Origin: CAVTAE01 sp051649365
GTDB taxonomy: Bacteria; Deinococcota; Deinococci; Deinococcales; Trueperaceae
Direction of reading: 5' to 3'
Length of the DNA stretch: 64,000 nt
NCBI GenBank assembly: GCA_051649365.1
Contig: JBOFGY010000135.1
Coordinates: 1 to 64,000, forward strand
Shown: piece by piece, positions 32,396 through 39,855 of the stretch
Layout of the letters: every line of letters starts with the position of its first letter
How positions within the stretch are numbered: position 1 is the stretch's first letter
Made by a program: the position numbers and the translations under genes
Notes under the pieces: model-generated
Database searches by the model: none
What the model was told of the DNA's origin: nothing
Seen by the model: only the letters and a program-made list of their open reading frames with translations

Positions 32396-34231
32396 TTAAC
32401 TGGCCAGGCTCGAGAGATATTTTTCTACCTCATGGGCGGGTAGGGCCGGTGAAAAATAGTAACCCTGGGCGTACTCACAGCCTAAGGCTCGAATGAGGGT
32501 GAGTTGGTTTTCGGTCTCGATGCCTTCGGCGACGACCCGCATACCCAAGTTATGTGCCATGGTAACAATCGTTCGCACCATTTCTTCTTGGTCAGGGTTT
32601 AAGTGAACGTGCTGCGTGAACGAGCGGTCAATCTTTAGAGCTTTGCTGGGTAGGTGTTGCAAAGAACTCAGGGAGGAATAGCCCATGCCAAAATCATCAA
32701 TATAAAGTTGAATTCCCAAGTCATCGAGGTCTTTAAGGCTGCGCTGTACATTACTTACTGGATTCATCAGAATAGTCTCAGTAAGTTCAATTCTTAGCTG
32801 AGAAGCCTTCAATTTATGTTCAGCTAGCGTGCGTTTAATAAAGGGAATAAGGTCGCTGCGGAAGAGCTGATAGCCAGAAAAATTTACATTGAGAACGAGC
32901 GGTCTCGAGATACGGGTTTGCCACGCTGAAATTTGCTGACAGGCTTCACTTAACACATAGCGGTCAAGTGTGATGATGAGGCCGTGTTGCTCGGCAATGG
33001 GTATAAAAGTTTCGGGGCCGATAAGCCCGAGTTTGGGATGGTGCCAACGAACTAGGGCCTCGAAGCCCATAAGTTGTGACTCGAGTGCGGTAAAAATAGG
33101 TTGATAATAGACCTCGAGTTTGTGCCCTTCGATGGCTTCACGAAGTTCGTTGTAAAGCGTCGAGCCTTGTTGACGCATGGACAACTCGAACACGAGGCTT
33201 TGATTTTTGCCGAGGGCTTTGGCTTGGTACATCGCGGTGTCGGCATCGTGCAAGAGTTCATTGCTCGTGGTGTAGTTCGTATCACTCGTAACGATGCCAA
33301 TACTGGCAGATAAGCGCATGGTGCGTCCGTCAATGTCACAGCCTTGAGTGAGAGCTTCTAAAATACGCTCGGCAATGACACTCGCCTCTTCGGTGGTGTG
33401 TAAATCCTCGAGCAGAACCGCAAACTCGTCGCCGGCGAGACGTGCCACCGTATCGAGGGGTCGCACACAATTTTTTAGAATGTCTGCGACACGGGCCAGG
33501 AGTGTGTCACCTGTTTTGTGACCATAAGAGTCGTTGACATCCTTAAAGCCATCAAGGTCAATATATAAGACAGCGTAGCGATAATCTTGATGGCGTTTGC
33601 AACGCTCGAAAGCTTGATGGAGGTGGTCATCAAATAAAACACGGTTGGCAATACCTGTCAGTGAGTCGTGCAGGGAGAAGTGATGAAGTTTGGCGTTGGC
33701 TTTGTCTAAGGCTTCGTTGATATCAGCGAGCTCGAGGACGAGGGACTCGAGCTTCTTGTTGGCTTCACGTAGGGCAAGTTCGCTGTTAACCTTTGCACTC
33801 ACATCATGCTGAATGCCCACAAAGTGTGAGATGTCACCTCGAGTGTCGTGAATAGGCGTGATATTGAGTTCATTCCAAAAAGAACTACCATCTTTACGAT
33901 AATTCTTGAGTGTGTCGGTGAACGATTGACCCGTGTTCAAAGCTTGCCGCAAACGTTGTAAGGTGAGAGGGCTCGTGTCAGGGCCTTGCAACAGACGGCA
34001 ACTTCGCCCTAGCACCTCCTCGCTCCTGTAGCCCGTCAGCTCTGTAAAGGCTTCATTACAAAAAATGATGGGGCGTTCGGGTGAACGTGCATCGCAGATA
34101 ATGAGACCACTTTGTAAAAAAGCGAGAGCCCGCTCTTGAATACTTATAATATCGTTCTCGTTTAGGTAGGCTTTCCAAAATGCACGAAAAGAAGGATTAG
34201 TAATGGCTGGACTGTTTTCATTATGCTCCAC
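32396..34231 (-). CDS. LOV-GGDEF-EAL protein, putative blue-light c-di-GMP enzyme
   Basis: A 611-aa cytosolic signalling protein. The PAS domain (about residues 30-150) is of the LOV type: GRSCRLLQGPDT carries the flavin-adduct Cys (residue 78), with NYRKDGSSFWNELNITP and a conserved Gln in FVGIQHDVS. A coiled segment leads to a GGDEF domain whose signature reads AGDEF, followed by an EAL domain with GFEALVRWHHP and DDFGMGYSSL. It would make or break c-di-GMP under blue-light control. The LOV motif has Ser instead of Asn before the Cys. It is read opposite to the flanking XPB and Bax1 genes. Start is GTG without clear Shine-Dalgarno. Confidence 0.9.
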   Translation of the reverse strand: MEHNENSPAITNPSFRAFWKAYLNENDIISIQERALAFLQSGLIICDARSPERPIIFCNEAFTELTGYRSEEVLGRSCRLLQGPDTSPLTLQRLRQALNTGQSFTDTLKNYRKDGSSFWNELNITPIHDTRGDISHFVGIQHDVSAKVNSELALREANKKLESLVLELADINEALDKANAKLHHFSLHDSLTGIANRVLFDDHLHQAFERCKRHQDYRYAVLYIDLDGFKDVNDSYGHKTGDTLLARVADILKNCVRPLDTVARLAGDEFAVLLEDLHTTEEASVIAERILEALTQGCDIDGRTMRLSASIGIVTSDTNYTTSNELLHDADTAMYQAKALGKNQSLVFELSMRQQGSTLYNELREAIEGHKLEVYYQPIFTALESQLMGFEALVRWHHPKLGLIGPETFIPIAEQHGLIITLDRYVLSEACQQISAWQTRISRPLVLNVNFSGYQLFRSDLIPFIKRTLAEHKLKASQLRIELTETILMNPVSNVQRSLKDLDDLGIQLYIDDFGMGYSSLSSLQHLPSKALKIDRSFTQHVHLNPDQEEMVRTIVTMAHNLGMRVVAEGIETENQLTLIRALGCEYAQGYYFSPALPAHEVEKYLSSLAS

Positions 34232-34415
34232 AGCTGCACCGTTTCTATCACCATGTACAAATCTACGCAGTCAAATTAAACCAGTCTGTACGGTGCCTAG
34301 AATAATTGTGACCGGGGGCGAGACGCTATGAAGATTCCTACAAAAGGGAAAAGGTTCCCGTAGCCTTGATCTAAAGCTAAAAAAGAAAGAAGTGGTATGG
34401 TCGTGTTCATTAGGT

Positions 34416-34444
34416 CTCAAATGTAAATCAGGTTCACATTTGAG
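34416..34444. promoter_or_regulatory. Palindrome before the Bax1-like gene
   Basis: CTCAAATGT - 11 nt - ACATTTGAG, perfect 9-bp arms, followed by GTTTTAGG. It could be an operator for the gene at 34473 or a leader hairpin. Confidence 0.55.
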
Positions 34445-34472
34445 GTTTTAGGTTAGGACGAGTGACGAAGAC

Positions 34473-35687
34473 ATGTTGCCATCAGACTTATTAATGTACC
34501 GCTATAACGGTGAAGAAGTTTTACCTAAACGCCTCGAGCTAAGCGACAAGCAACTCAGTTTGGCTAAGGAAATTATCACGTTATTTCAAGATTCCAAAGG
34601 CAAGCGCAGAGGAGAGCTCGACGAACAACTTGCCATTCTCGAGGGTGAAGCCACTGATTACCGTGTGAAGCGTGGGCTTGCACACCTGCTCGAGTCTGCC
34701 TTTAGCACCTTTGAAACCGTGAGCCCGCTCGAGCCTGCCATGTTGCGCCAGAGACTCTTTGCCTTATCCGCAAAGCATAAACCCTCTGTAGCAACTACCG
34801 AAAGTTTGGTTTCGGGTATGGCAGCTGTTCTCAGCGATGAACTTAAACGTGAAGTGAACATAGACGAGGTAAAAACAGGGCTTTACGCAGACCTCAAAGA
34901 AAACGCCATCATGACGGAGTTTGAAACGCCTGATCCTGAAGCATTGCTACACCGATTTAATTTGTCGCAAGTGCAAGGTATTCTGTACCGCGCTCAGGAT
35001 TTAGTCATCACGGCGCACCGCAATGTGCCAGGCGAATATAAACTCTTATTTCGCTACTTAAAACTGTTTGGCCTCATGGCCTACATCGAAGGTGACGCAG
35101 ACCACGGCTTTACGATTACTATTGATGGCCCCGCGAGCCTTTTTGGTGCCAGTACGCGCTACGGCACGGACATTGCCAAGTTTTTGCCCGCACTCTTACA
35201 CGTCAGCAAATGGAGTCTTGCTGCCAATCTTATTCCGAGTCAGCGTTTCGATAACACGCCAAGCTCCGCACGGTTCACGCTCGATTCAGATTGCGGTCTT
35301 GTTTCGCACTACAAAAAAGGCAAAATCTACGACAGTATGCTCGAGCAAGCTTTTGCCGAACGTTGGCAGAGTACCAAGACCGAGTGGCAGCTCGAGCGCG
35401 AAGTAAATTTATTGCCCATTCCAGGCAGCGTGATGGTGCCAGACTTTAGACTCGTTCATCCTGACGGCAGAGATTTTCTCTTAGAAATTGTAGGTTATTG
35501 GCGACCTGAGTATCTCCGAAAAAAGTTTTCACAGGTGGCCAAATCTGGCGTGAACAATTTGATTCTCGCCATTTCTGAACGCTTGAACCTTGGTGAGGCT
35601 GGGGTGAAAATAGAAAAAGTTATGGCGAAAGTCGTGTGGTTTAAGGAGAAGATTATTCCGAAAGATGTATTAGCGGTAATGGAGTGA
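34473..35687 (+). CDS. Bax1-like (DUF790) nuclease
   Basis: A 404-aa protein of the DUF790 family, whose archaeal members (Bax1) are PD-(D/E)XK-type nucleases bound to XPB helicase. It begins LPSDLLMYRYNGEEVLPKRL, has FNLSQVQGILYRAQDLVI and RYLKLFGLMAYIEGD in the middle, and the nuclease motif VPDFRLVHPDGRDFLLEIVGYW near residues 330-350. It would cut DNA 3' of a bubble in cooperation with the helicase gene at 30409. The LOV protein gene, in the opposite direction, separates the two. A palindrome lies upstream and a terminator downstream. Confidence 0.88.
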   Translation: MLPSDLLMYRYNGEEVLPKRLELSDKQLSLAKEIITLFQDSKGKRRGELDEQLAILEGEATDYRVKRGLAHLLESAFSTFETVSPLEPAMLRQRLFALSAKHKPSVATTESLVSGMAAVLSDELKREVNIDEVKTGLYADLKENAIMTEFETPDPEALLHRFNLSQVQGILYRAQDLVITAHRNVPGEYKLLFRYLKLFGLMAYIEGDADHGFTITIDGPASLFGASTRYGTDIAKFLPALLHVSKWSLAANLIPSQRFDNTPSSARFTLDSDCGLVSHYKKGKIYDSMLEQAFAERWQSTKTEWQLEREVNLLPIPGSVMVPDFRLVHPDGRDFLLEIVGYWRPEYLRKKFSQVAKSGVNNLILAISERLNLGEAGVKIEKVMAKVVWFKEKIIPKDVLAVME

Positions 35688-35690
35688 AAA

Positions 35691-35711
35691 AGAAGGGAGA
35701 CCTCCCTCTTT
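35691..35711 (+). terminator. Intrinsic terminator after the Bax1-like gene
   Basis: AGAAGGGA - gacc - TCCCTCTTTT right after the stop codon. The stem is short, so efficiency is uncertain. Confidence 0.5.
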
Positions 35712-35740
35712 TATTCTCCCTCCTACATTCTTCCCTCCCT

Positions 35741-35788
35741 TTAACTATGTCCCGAATTAACTATGTCCCGAATTAACTATGCCCCGAA
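35741..35788. repeat. Three 16-bp tandem repeats containing a stop codon
   Basis: TTAACTATGTCCCGAA occurs twice and then as TTAACTATGCCCCGAA. The third unit is the 3' end and stop codon of the aldo/keto reductase gene on the minus strand; the other two follow it. Confidence 0.85.
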
Positions 35789-36744
35789 ATCTCGCGTGGT
35801 TGATAGGGTTCCTCGAGAAACTTGATTTCCTCATCACTGAGTTTTATTTCTAATGCAGCGACGGCATCCTCGAGTTGGTACATTTTTGTAGCCCCGATAA
35901 TCGGTGACGTGATGTAGGGCTTTGAGAGCATCCAAGCCAAGGCGATTCTGGCAGGTTTTACGCCATGTTTTTCTGCGGTATCCACCACGCGGTTGATGAT
36001 GGTCGTATCCGAAGTTTTATAGAGCTGTTTGGAAATGGTGTCGCTTTGTCCTCTTGTTGTGGCTTCGGCTTCTTGGGGCCTACGTGTCAAGTAACCCCTT
36101 GCGAGTGGGCTCCAAGGAATCACACCCATGCCTTCTTCTTGGCAAAGTTTCATCATTTCACGTTCTTCTTCGCGGTAGAGGAGGTTGTAGTGGTTTTGCA
36201 TCGAGACGAAACGTGTCCAGCCGTGTAATTCTGCTTTGTATAACGCTTTTGCAAATTGATAGGCGAACATACTGCTCGCTCCGATGTAACGCACGTAACC
36301 TGCTTTAATCAGGTCATGGAGAGCCTCGAGCGTTTCTTCAAGCGGTGTTTCATAATCCCAACGGTGAATCTGATAGAGGTCAATGTAATCTGTCTGCAAG
36401 CGTTTGAGTGAATCGGCTACACCATCAAAAATATGCTTCCGAGATAAGCCACCACGATTGGGTTTGTCGCTCATGGGTTGATAGACCTTTGTAGCGATAA
36501 CCGTTTCATCACGGCGCATAAACTCTTTGAGAAGTTTGCCCGTCACTTCTTCACTGACTCCAAGGCTATACATATCAGCCGTGTCGAAGAAATTGATGCC
36601 AAGTTCCACCGCACGTTTTACGATGGGACGACTCGAGCTCTCATCGAGTACCCAGTCGCGCCACTGCGGTGAACCATAGCTCATCATGCCAAGACAAATC
36701 CTCGAGACCTTTAAACCTGTTTTACCAAGATTAATGTAATTCAT
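35773..36744 (-). CDS. Aldo/keto reductase
   Basis: A 323-aa NADPH-dependent oxidoreductase of the AKR family (YajO/GSP69-like group). It begins MNYINLGKTGLKVSRICLG and shows the tetrad residues: Asp in NFFDTADMYS, Tyr in the same segment, Lys in VIATKVYQP and His in LYQIHRWDYETP. NADPH-binding phrases SPLARGYL and SPIIGATKMYQLEDAV are at the end. I begin at ATG 36744, matching the family; TAAGCT lies 5 nt upstream and no Shine-Dalgarno. The 3' end is involved in a tandem repeat. The physiological substrate is unknown. Confidence 0.92.
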   Translation of the reverse strand: MNYINLGKTGLKVSRICLGMMSYGSPQWRDWVLDESSSRPIVKRAVELGINFFDTADMYSLGVSEEVTGKLLKEFMRRDETVIATKVYQPMSDKPNRGGLSRKHIFDGVADSLKRLQTDYIDLYQIHRWDYETPLEETLEALHDLIKAGYVRYIGASSMFAYQFAKALYKAELHGWTRFVSMQNHYNLLYREEEREMMKLCQEEGMGVIPWSPLARGYLTRRPQEAEATTRGQSDTISKQLYKTSDTTIINRVVDTAEKHGVKPARIALAWMLSKPYITSPIIGATKMYQLEDAVAALEIKLSDEEIKFLEEPYQPREISGHS

Positions 36745-36775
36745 ACGGTAGCTTAACCTAGATAGAAATGAGACC

Positions 36776-36802
36776 AAAAAAGAACCCCCGCTTTACGGGG
36801 GT
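36776..36802 (-). terminator. Intrinsic terminator of the small basic protein gene
   Basis: On the minus strand ACCCCCG-TAAAG-CGGGGGT followed by TCTTTTTT. It ends whatever is transcribed from the 36812-37068 region toward the aldo/keto reductase gene. Confidence 0.85.
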
Positions 36803-36811
36803 CATATGTGT

Positions 36812-36943
36812 CTAATACTGCTTACTTTGCGAAGCCCGCTTCGCCCAACGGCGCAGCGTTTCTTGTTCATTTTTGAGGCTCCGGTGTGTGCGGTTTCTTG
36901 CAAACCATCTTTTGAAAAAGGTAACCATAATGAGGGTGGTCAT
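36812..36943 (-). CDS. Small strongly basic protein, 43 aa
   Basis: The frame reads MTTLIMVTFFKRWFARNRTH then RSLKNEQETLRRWAKRASQS and ends KQY. It holds many Arg/Lys residues and aromatic residues and is followed at once by a good terminator. A GGAGG lies just before the first ATG, although the spacing is only one base; the ATG at 36928 is the alternative start. A three-codon frame (Met-Glu-Val) overlaps the start. It could bind RNA or membranes. No family is recognised, so it is a tentative gene. Confidence 0.5.
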   Translation of the reverse strand: MTTLIMVTFFKRWFARNRTHRSLKNEQETLRRWAKRASQSKQY

Positions 36944-37068
36944 ACCTCCATACGACCAGCAAAAAGTCTACTAAATCTGCATGAAAGCGGGGTTAGTTAA
37001 GCTACAGAGCGATTCAATATTAAGAATATTCATCCTCAATTTTTAAGCACTGTTATGTGTAACTTACT

Positions 37069-37665
37069 CTACTTACGCAACTTAATGACAACACGCCTAT
37101 CCCGACCTTCGCCCTCAGATTCGCTTAAGAGTTCGGGGTCATCGGCAAATTGCATATGGATAACGCGGCGTTCGGCGGCACTCATAGGCTTAAAGATGAA
37201 AGGTTGACCCGTCTCGCGGACGCGTGCGGCAACCTTTTCGGCTACGTCTACCAGGCGGTCATCGCGGCGGCGTTTATAACCGCCTACGTCTATATTGACG
37301 CGGGTACTACCGCCTTCGCCCTTATTAAGGACGGTGTTGGTGATGTACTCGAGAGCTTGCAAGGTGCGCCCGTCACGCCCGATAATTTTGCCGGGGTCGC
37401 CGCCATAAACGTCTATTAAAATTTCACGGTCATCGGCGCGGGCAATCTCGACAGCGTAAGATGGGTCAAAGTTTAGAAGTAAATTAACCAGAAACGTCTC
37501 GGCGCGCTCTTTAGGGGAACCCTCGAGCTTAGCAACGGAAACCTGCCCCATGCGCTCGACGGCTTCCGCAAACGACTCGTCTTCCTCTTGCGGACGACTA
37601 CGCGTCTCGGTTTCTTCGTCGGTGCTGATACCTATATTTTCCAAATATTTGTCTAAATCGGACAT
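37069..37665 (-). CDS. jag: Jag/KhpB RNA-binding protein
   Basis: A 198-aa protein with an acidic N-terminus, a KH domain (YGGDPGKIIGRDGRTLQALEYI) and an R3H domain (MSAAERRVIHMQF). Jag/KhpB proteins bind small and messenger RNAs and are usually encoded right after yidC. The N-terminal Jag-N domain is replaced by a short acidic stretch. The start is supported by GAGGG 6 nt upstream. Here the gene is separated from yidC by an ABC exporter gene with its own leader. Confidence 0.92.
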   Translation of the reverse strand: MSDLDKYLENIGISTDEETETRSRPQEEDESFAEAVERMGQVSVAKLEGSPKERAETFLVNLLLNFDPSYAVEIARADDREILIDVYGGDPGKIIGRDGRTLQALEYITNTVLNKGEGGSTRVNIDVGGYKRRRDDRLVDVAEKVAARVRETGQPFIFKPMSAAERRVIHMQFADDPELLSESEGEGRDRRVVIKLRK

Positions 37666-37831
37666 AAACCCTCACGGTTTGGCGTTAATTTGCTCACCTT
37701 ACCATAAGCGTCTCAGCATTTCAGCTAGTCAGCTAAAAGTGGGGCATCCATAAAAATGGTGATGAACCTGCGAGTCGCCAAGCCCCGCGTCTAACTTCCT
37801 GACATGCTGAAATGCCTAAATTGCTAAAAGG

Positions 37832-39622
37832 CTAGACTTTCAGCTGCATTGTGTACAAATTAGCGTAAGTACCGCCCTGAGCCAGTAACGCTTCGTGCGT
37901 CCCTTGTTCTTTAATGCCATCTTCTGTTAAAACTAAAATCCGCCCTGCGTTTCTTACAGTGGATAAACGGTGCGCGATAACAATGGTCGTGCGGTTGTTC
38001 GCTAATTTTTCCAATGATTCTTGCACGGCTCTTTCGCTTTCGTTGTCGAGCGAACTTGTTGCTTCATCAAGAATCAGAACAGGCGGGTCTTTTAGGAAGA
38101 CTCTGGCAATACTGAGTCGTTGTTTTTGTCCACCTGAAAGTTTTACACCACGCTGACCAATGTCGGTGTCGTAACCGTTTGGCAACGACATAATAAAGTC
38201 ATGGGCATTTGCTTTTTTAGCAGCTTCGATAATTTCTTCTCTGGTAGCGTTCAATTTTCCATAACTGATATTATTTGCAACTGTTTCCGCGAAGAGATAA
38301 ACGTCTTGCTGAACAACACCGATGCTTTTTCTTAGCGATTCCAAATGAACATTTTTGATGCTTTGACCATCCAGTAAAACTTCACCTTCGTCAACCTCAT
38401 AAAAACGTGGGATGAGAGAGCACAGCGTGGTTTTACCCGCCCCAGACGGACCAACCAAGGCCACGTATTCACCCGCCTTAATCTCGAAGGACACATTTTC
38501 TAAAACGTGGCCGTGGTCTTCTTTGTTTTCTGAGCTAACACCGTTTTTTAAGCCGACACCGTATTTAAAGCTGACGTTCTTAAATTCAATATGTCCCCGC
38601 ACATGTCTAAGTTCAACAGCATTTGGAGCGTTTTGAATATCTGGCTGAATCTCGAGGATTTCCATAAATCTGTCAAAGCCAGTGATCCCTTCCTGATAAA
38701 GCCTCAAAAAATTGAGGGCAGTGCGGATGGGCTCTAGGATAATCCCAGCGTAGAGCAAGTAAGTCACGAGATCAGCTAACCCAAGTGAACCCCCGACAAT
38801 ACTTGCCCCACCAAAGACCACTACAGCCACCGTAAAAAGTTGTGTGAAGCCAACCATGCCGTTATAAAAATAGGCCTCGTTTTTGTAGGCATCTCGTTTA
38901 CTTTTGACAAAGCGGTTATTGTGCGCGGCAAATTTTTCCTCTTCGCTCGCTTCATTGGCGAAAGATTTGACCACACGAATACCAGCTAGGGCATCTTCTA
39001 CAGAAGCGTTAATGTTGCCAATGCTATCTCTCTCTGCTCTAAACGCCCGCTTCATTCGCCCACTAAAGTAAAAAGCATACGCTGCCATAAGGGGTAAAAA
39101 TGCGAATGGAATCAGGGTGAGTTGAACATTGATCGTGAGCAGAATAATAAACACGCCCGTAAACTTAACACTTGTTAGCACGATGTCTTCGGGTGCGTGA
39201 TGATAAAGCTCACCCAAATTGTAAGTGTCGTTGGTGATGCGGCTTAGCAGTTGTCCTGTTTTTTGATCATCATAAAAACGAAACGAGAGTTTTTGATAAT
39301 GCGCGAAAAGTTCAGCACGCATATCGCGCTCCATCCAGGCTCCCATCATGTGACCCTGATAATCAACAAATGAGTTACAAAGTGTATAGACCACAACCAG
39401 CACGACCATGAGCGCACCCACCCAGTAAATTTGCGTCAGGGCATTGGGTGCGTTGTTCTCTAAAAGAGTTGTTGTAATGTACCTCGCGCAAAGTGGCAGT
39501 GTTAGTGTAATGGCTGCAACAACCAACGCACAGGCAAGGTCTGCAATCAATAAGCTCTTATAGGGTTTGTAATACGAGAAAAACTTTTGTGTTCTATAAC
39601 TTCTAAATTGTTTTAACAGCAC
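37832..39622 (-). CDS. ABC exporter, fused membrane-ATPase half-transporter (MsbA/LmrA type)
   Basis: A 596-aa protein with six membrane helices in the first 320 residues and an ATP-binding domain after. Walker A is VGPSGAGKTTL, the ABC signature LSGGQKQRLS, Walker B PVLILDEATSSLD and the H-loop IVIAHRLST. It works as a homodimer and may export a lipid, drug or peptide; the substrate is unknown. GTG start with GGAGG 9 nt upstream. The leader holds a 23-codon open frame and two alternative hairpins that can mask the ribosome binding site (see 39631-39732). It sits between jag and yidC on the same strand. Confidence 0.92.
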   Translation of the reverse strand: MLLKQFRSYRTQKFFSYYKPYKSLLIADLACALVVAAITLTLPLCARYITTTLLENNAPNALTQIYWVGALMVVLVVVYTLCNSFVDYQGHMMGAWMERDMRAELFAHYQKLSFRFYDDQKTGQLLSRITNDTYNLGELYHHAPEDIVLTSVKFTGVFIILLTINVQLTLIPFAFLPLMAAYAFYFSGRMKRAFRAERDSIGNINASVEDALAGIRVVKSFANEASEEEKFAAHNNRFVKSKRDAYKNEAYFYNGMVGFTQLFTVAVVVFGGASIVGGSLGLADLVTYLLYAGIILEPIRTALNFLRLYQEGITGFDRFMEILEIQPDIQNAPNAVELRHVRGHIEFKNVSFKYGVGLKNGVSSENKEDHGHVLENVSFEIKAGEYVALVGPSGAGKTTLCSLIPRFYEVDEGEVLLDGQSIKNVHLESLRKSIGVVQQDVYLFAETVANNISYGKLNATREEIIEAAKKANAHDFIMSLPNGYDTDIGQRGVKLSGGQKQRLSIARVFLKDPPVLILDEATSSLDNESERAVQESLEKLANNRTTIVIAHRLSTVRNAGRILVLTEDGIKEQGTHEALLAQGGTYANLYTMQLKV

Positions 39623-39630
39623 AAATAAAA

Positions 39631-39672
39631 TCCTCCATAAGTTTGGAGGGTGAAGCTAAGCTACCCTCCAAA
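39631..39672 (-). promoter_or_regulatory. Switchable hairpin over the ribosome binding site of the ABC exporter gene
   Basis: On the minus strand TTTGGAGGGT (39672-39663 complement) pairs perfectly with ACCCTCCAAA (39651-39642 complement). The second arm also contains CCTCCA, which can instead pair with TGGAGG of the ribosome binding site (39636-39631 region), six nt on. Both pairings cannot exist together. The first arm is the last three codons plus stop of the leader peptide. Confidence 0.7.
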
Positions 39673-39732
39673 CCTTACATTGAGACGTAATGGTGTAAGT
39701 GTTTGTGATTGGTTTGAAAGGTTGCTTTTCAT
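39661..39732 (-). CDS. Leader peptide of the ABC exporter gene, 23 aa
   Basis: An ATG with AAAGGAG 7 nt upstream opens a frame of 23 codons: MKSNLSNQSQ, TLTPLRLNVR, then Phe-Gly-Gly and TAG. Its last codons overlap the first arm of the switchable hairpin. This is the layout of translational attenuators such as those of erm and some ABC resistance genes: the position of a ribosome on the leader decides which hairpin forms. The peptide is hydrophilic and does not resemble a signal peptide. Function is inferred from architecture. Confidence 0.65.
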   Translation of the reverse strand: MKSNLSNQSQTLTPLRLNVRFGG

Positions 39733-39744
39733 AGCTAGCTCCTT

Positions 39745-39788
39745 TGTATAGCCTAGTACCTATATGTGTATAGCCTAGTACCTATATG
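39745..39788. repeat. Perfect 22-bp direct repeat before the leader peptide
   Basis: TGTATAGCCTAGTACCTATATG-type unit of 22 bp twice in tandem (39745-39766 and 39767-39788). On the minus strand each unit contains GGCTATACA, a possible -10 region, so promoter or operator duplication is likely. Confidence 0.85.
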
Positions 39789-39855
39789 ACACCGTGCTGT
39801 AGTTTAGCACTTCAGCACTTCAGCTTTTTAGGTTTATTGAAATACTAACCTGCTT

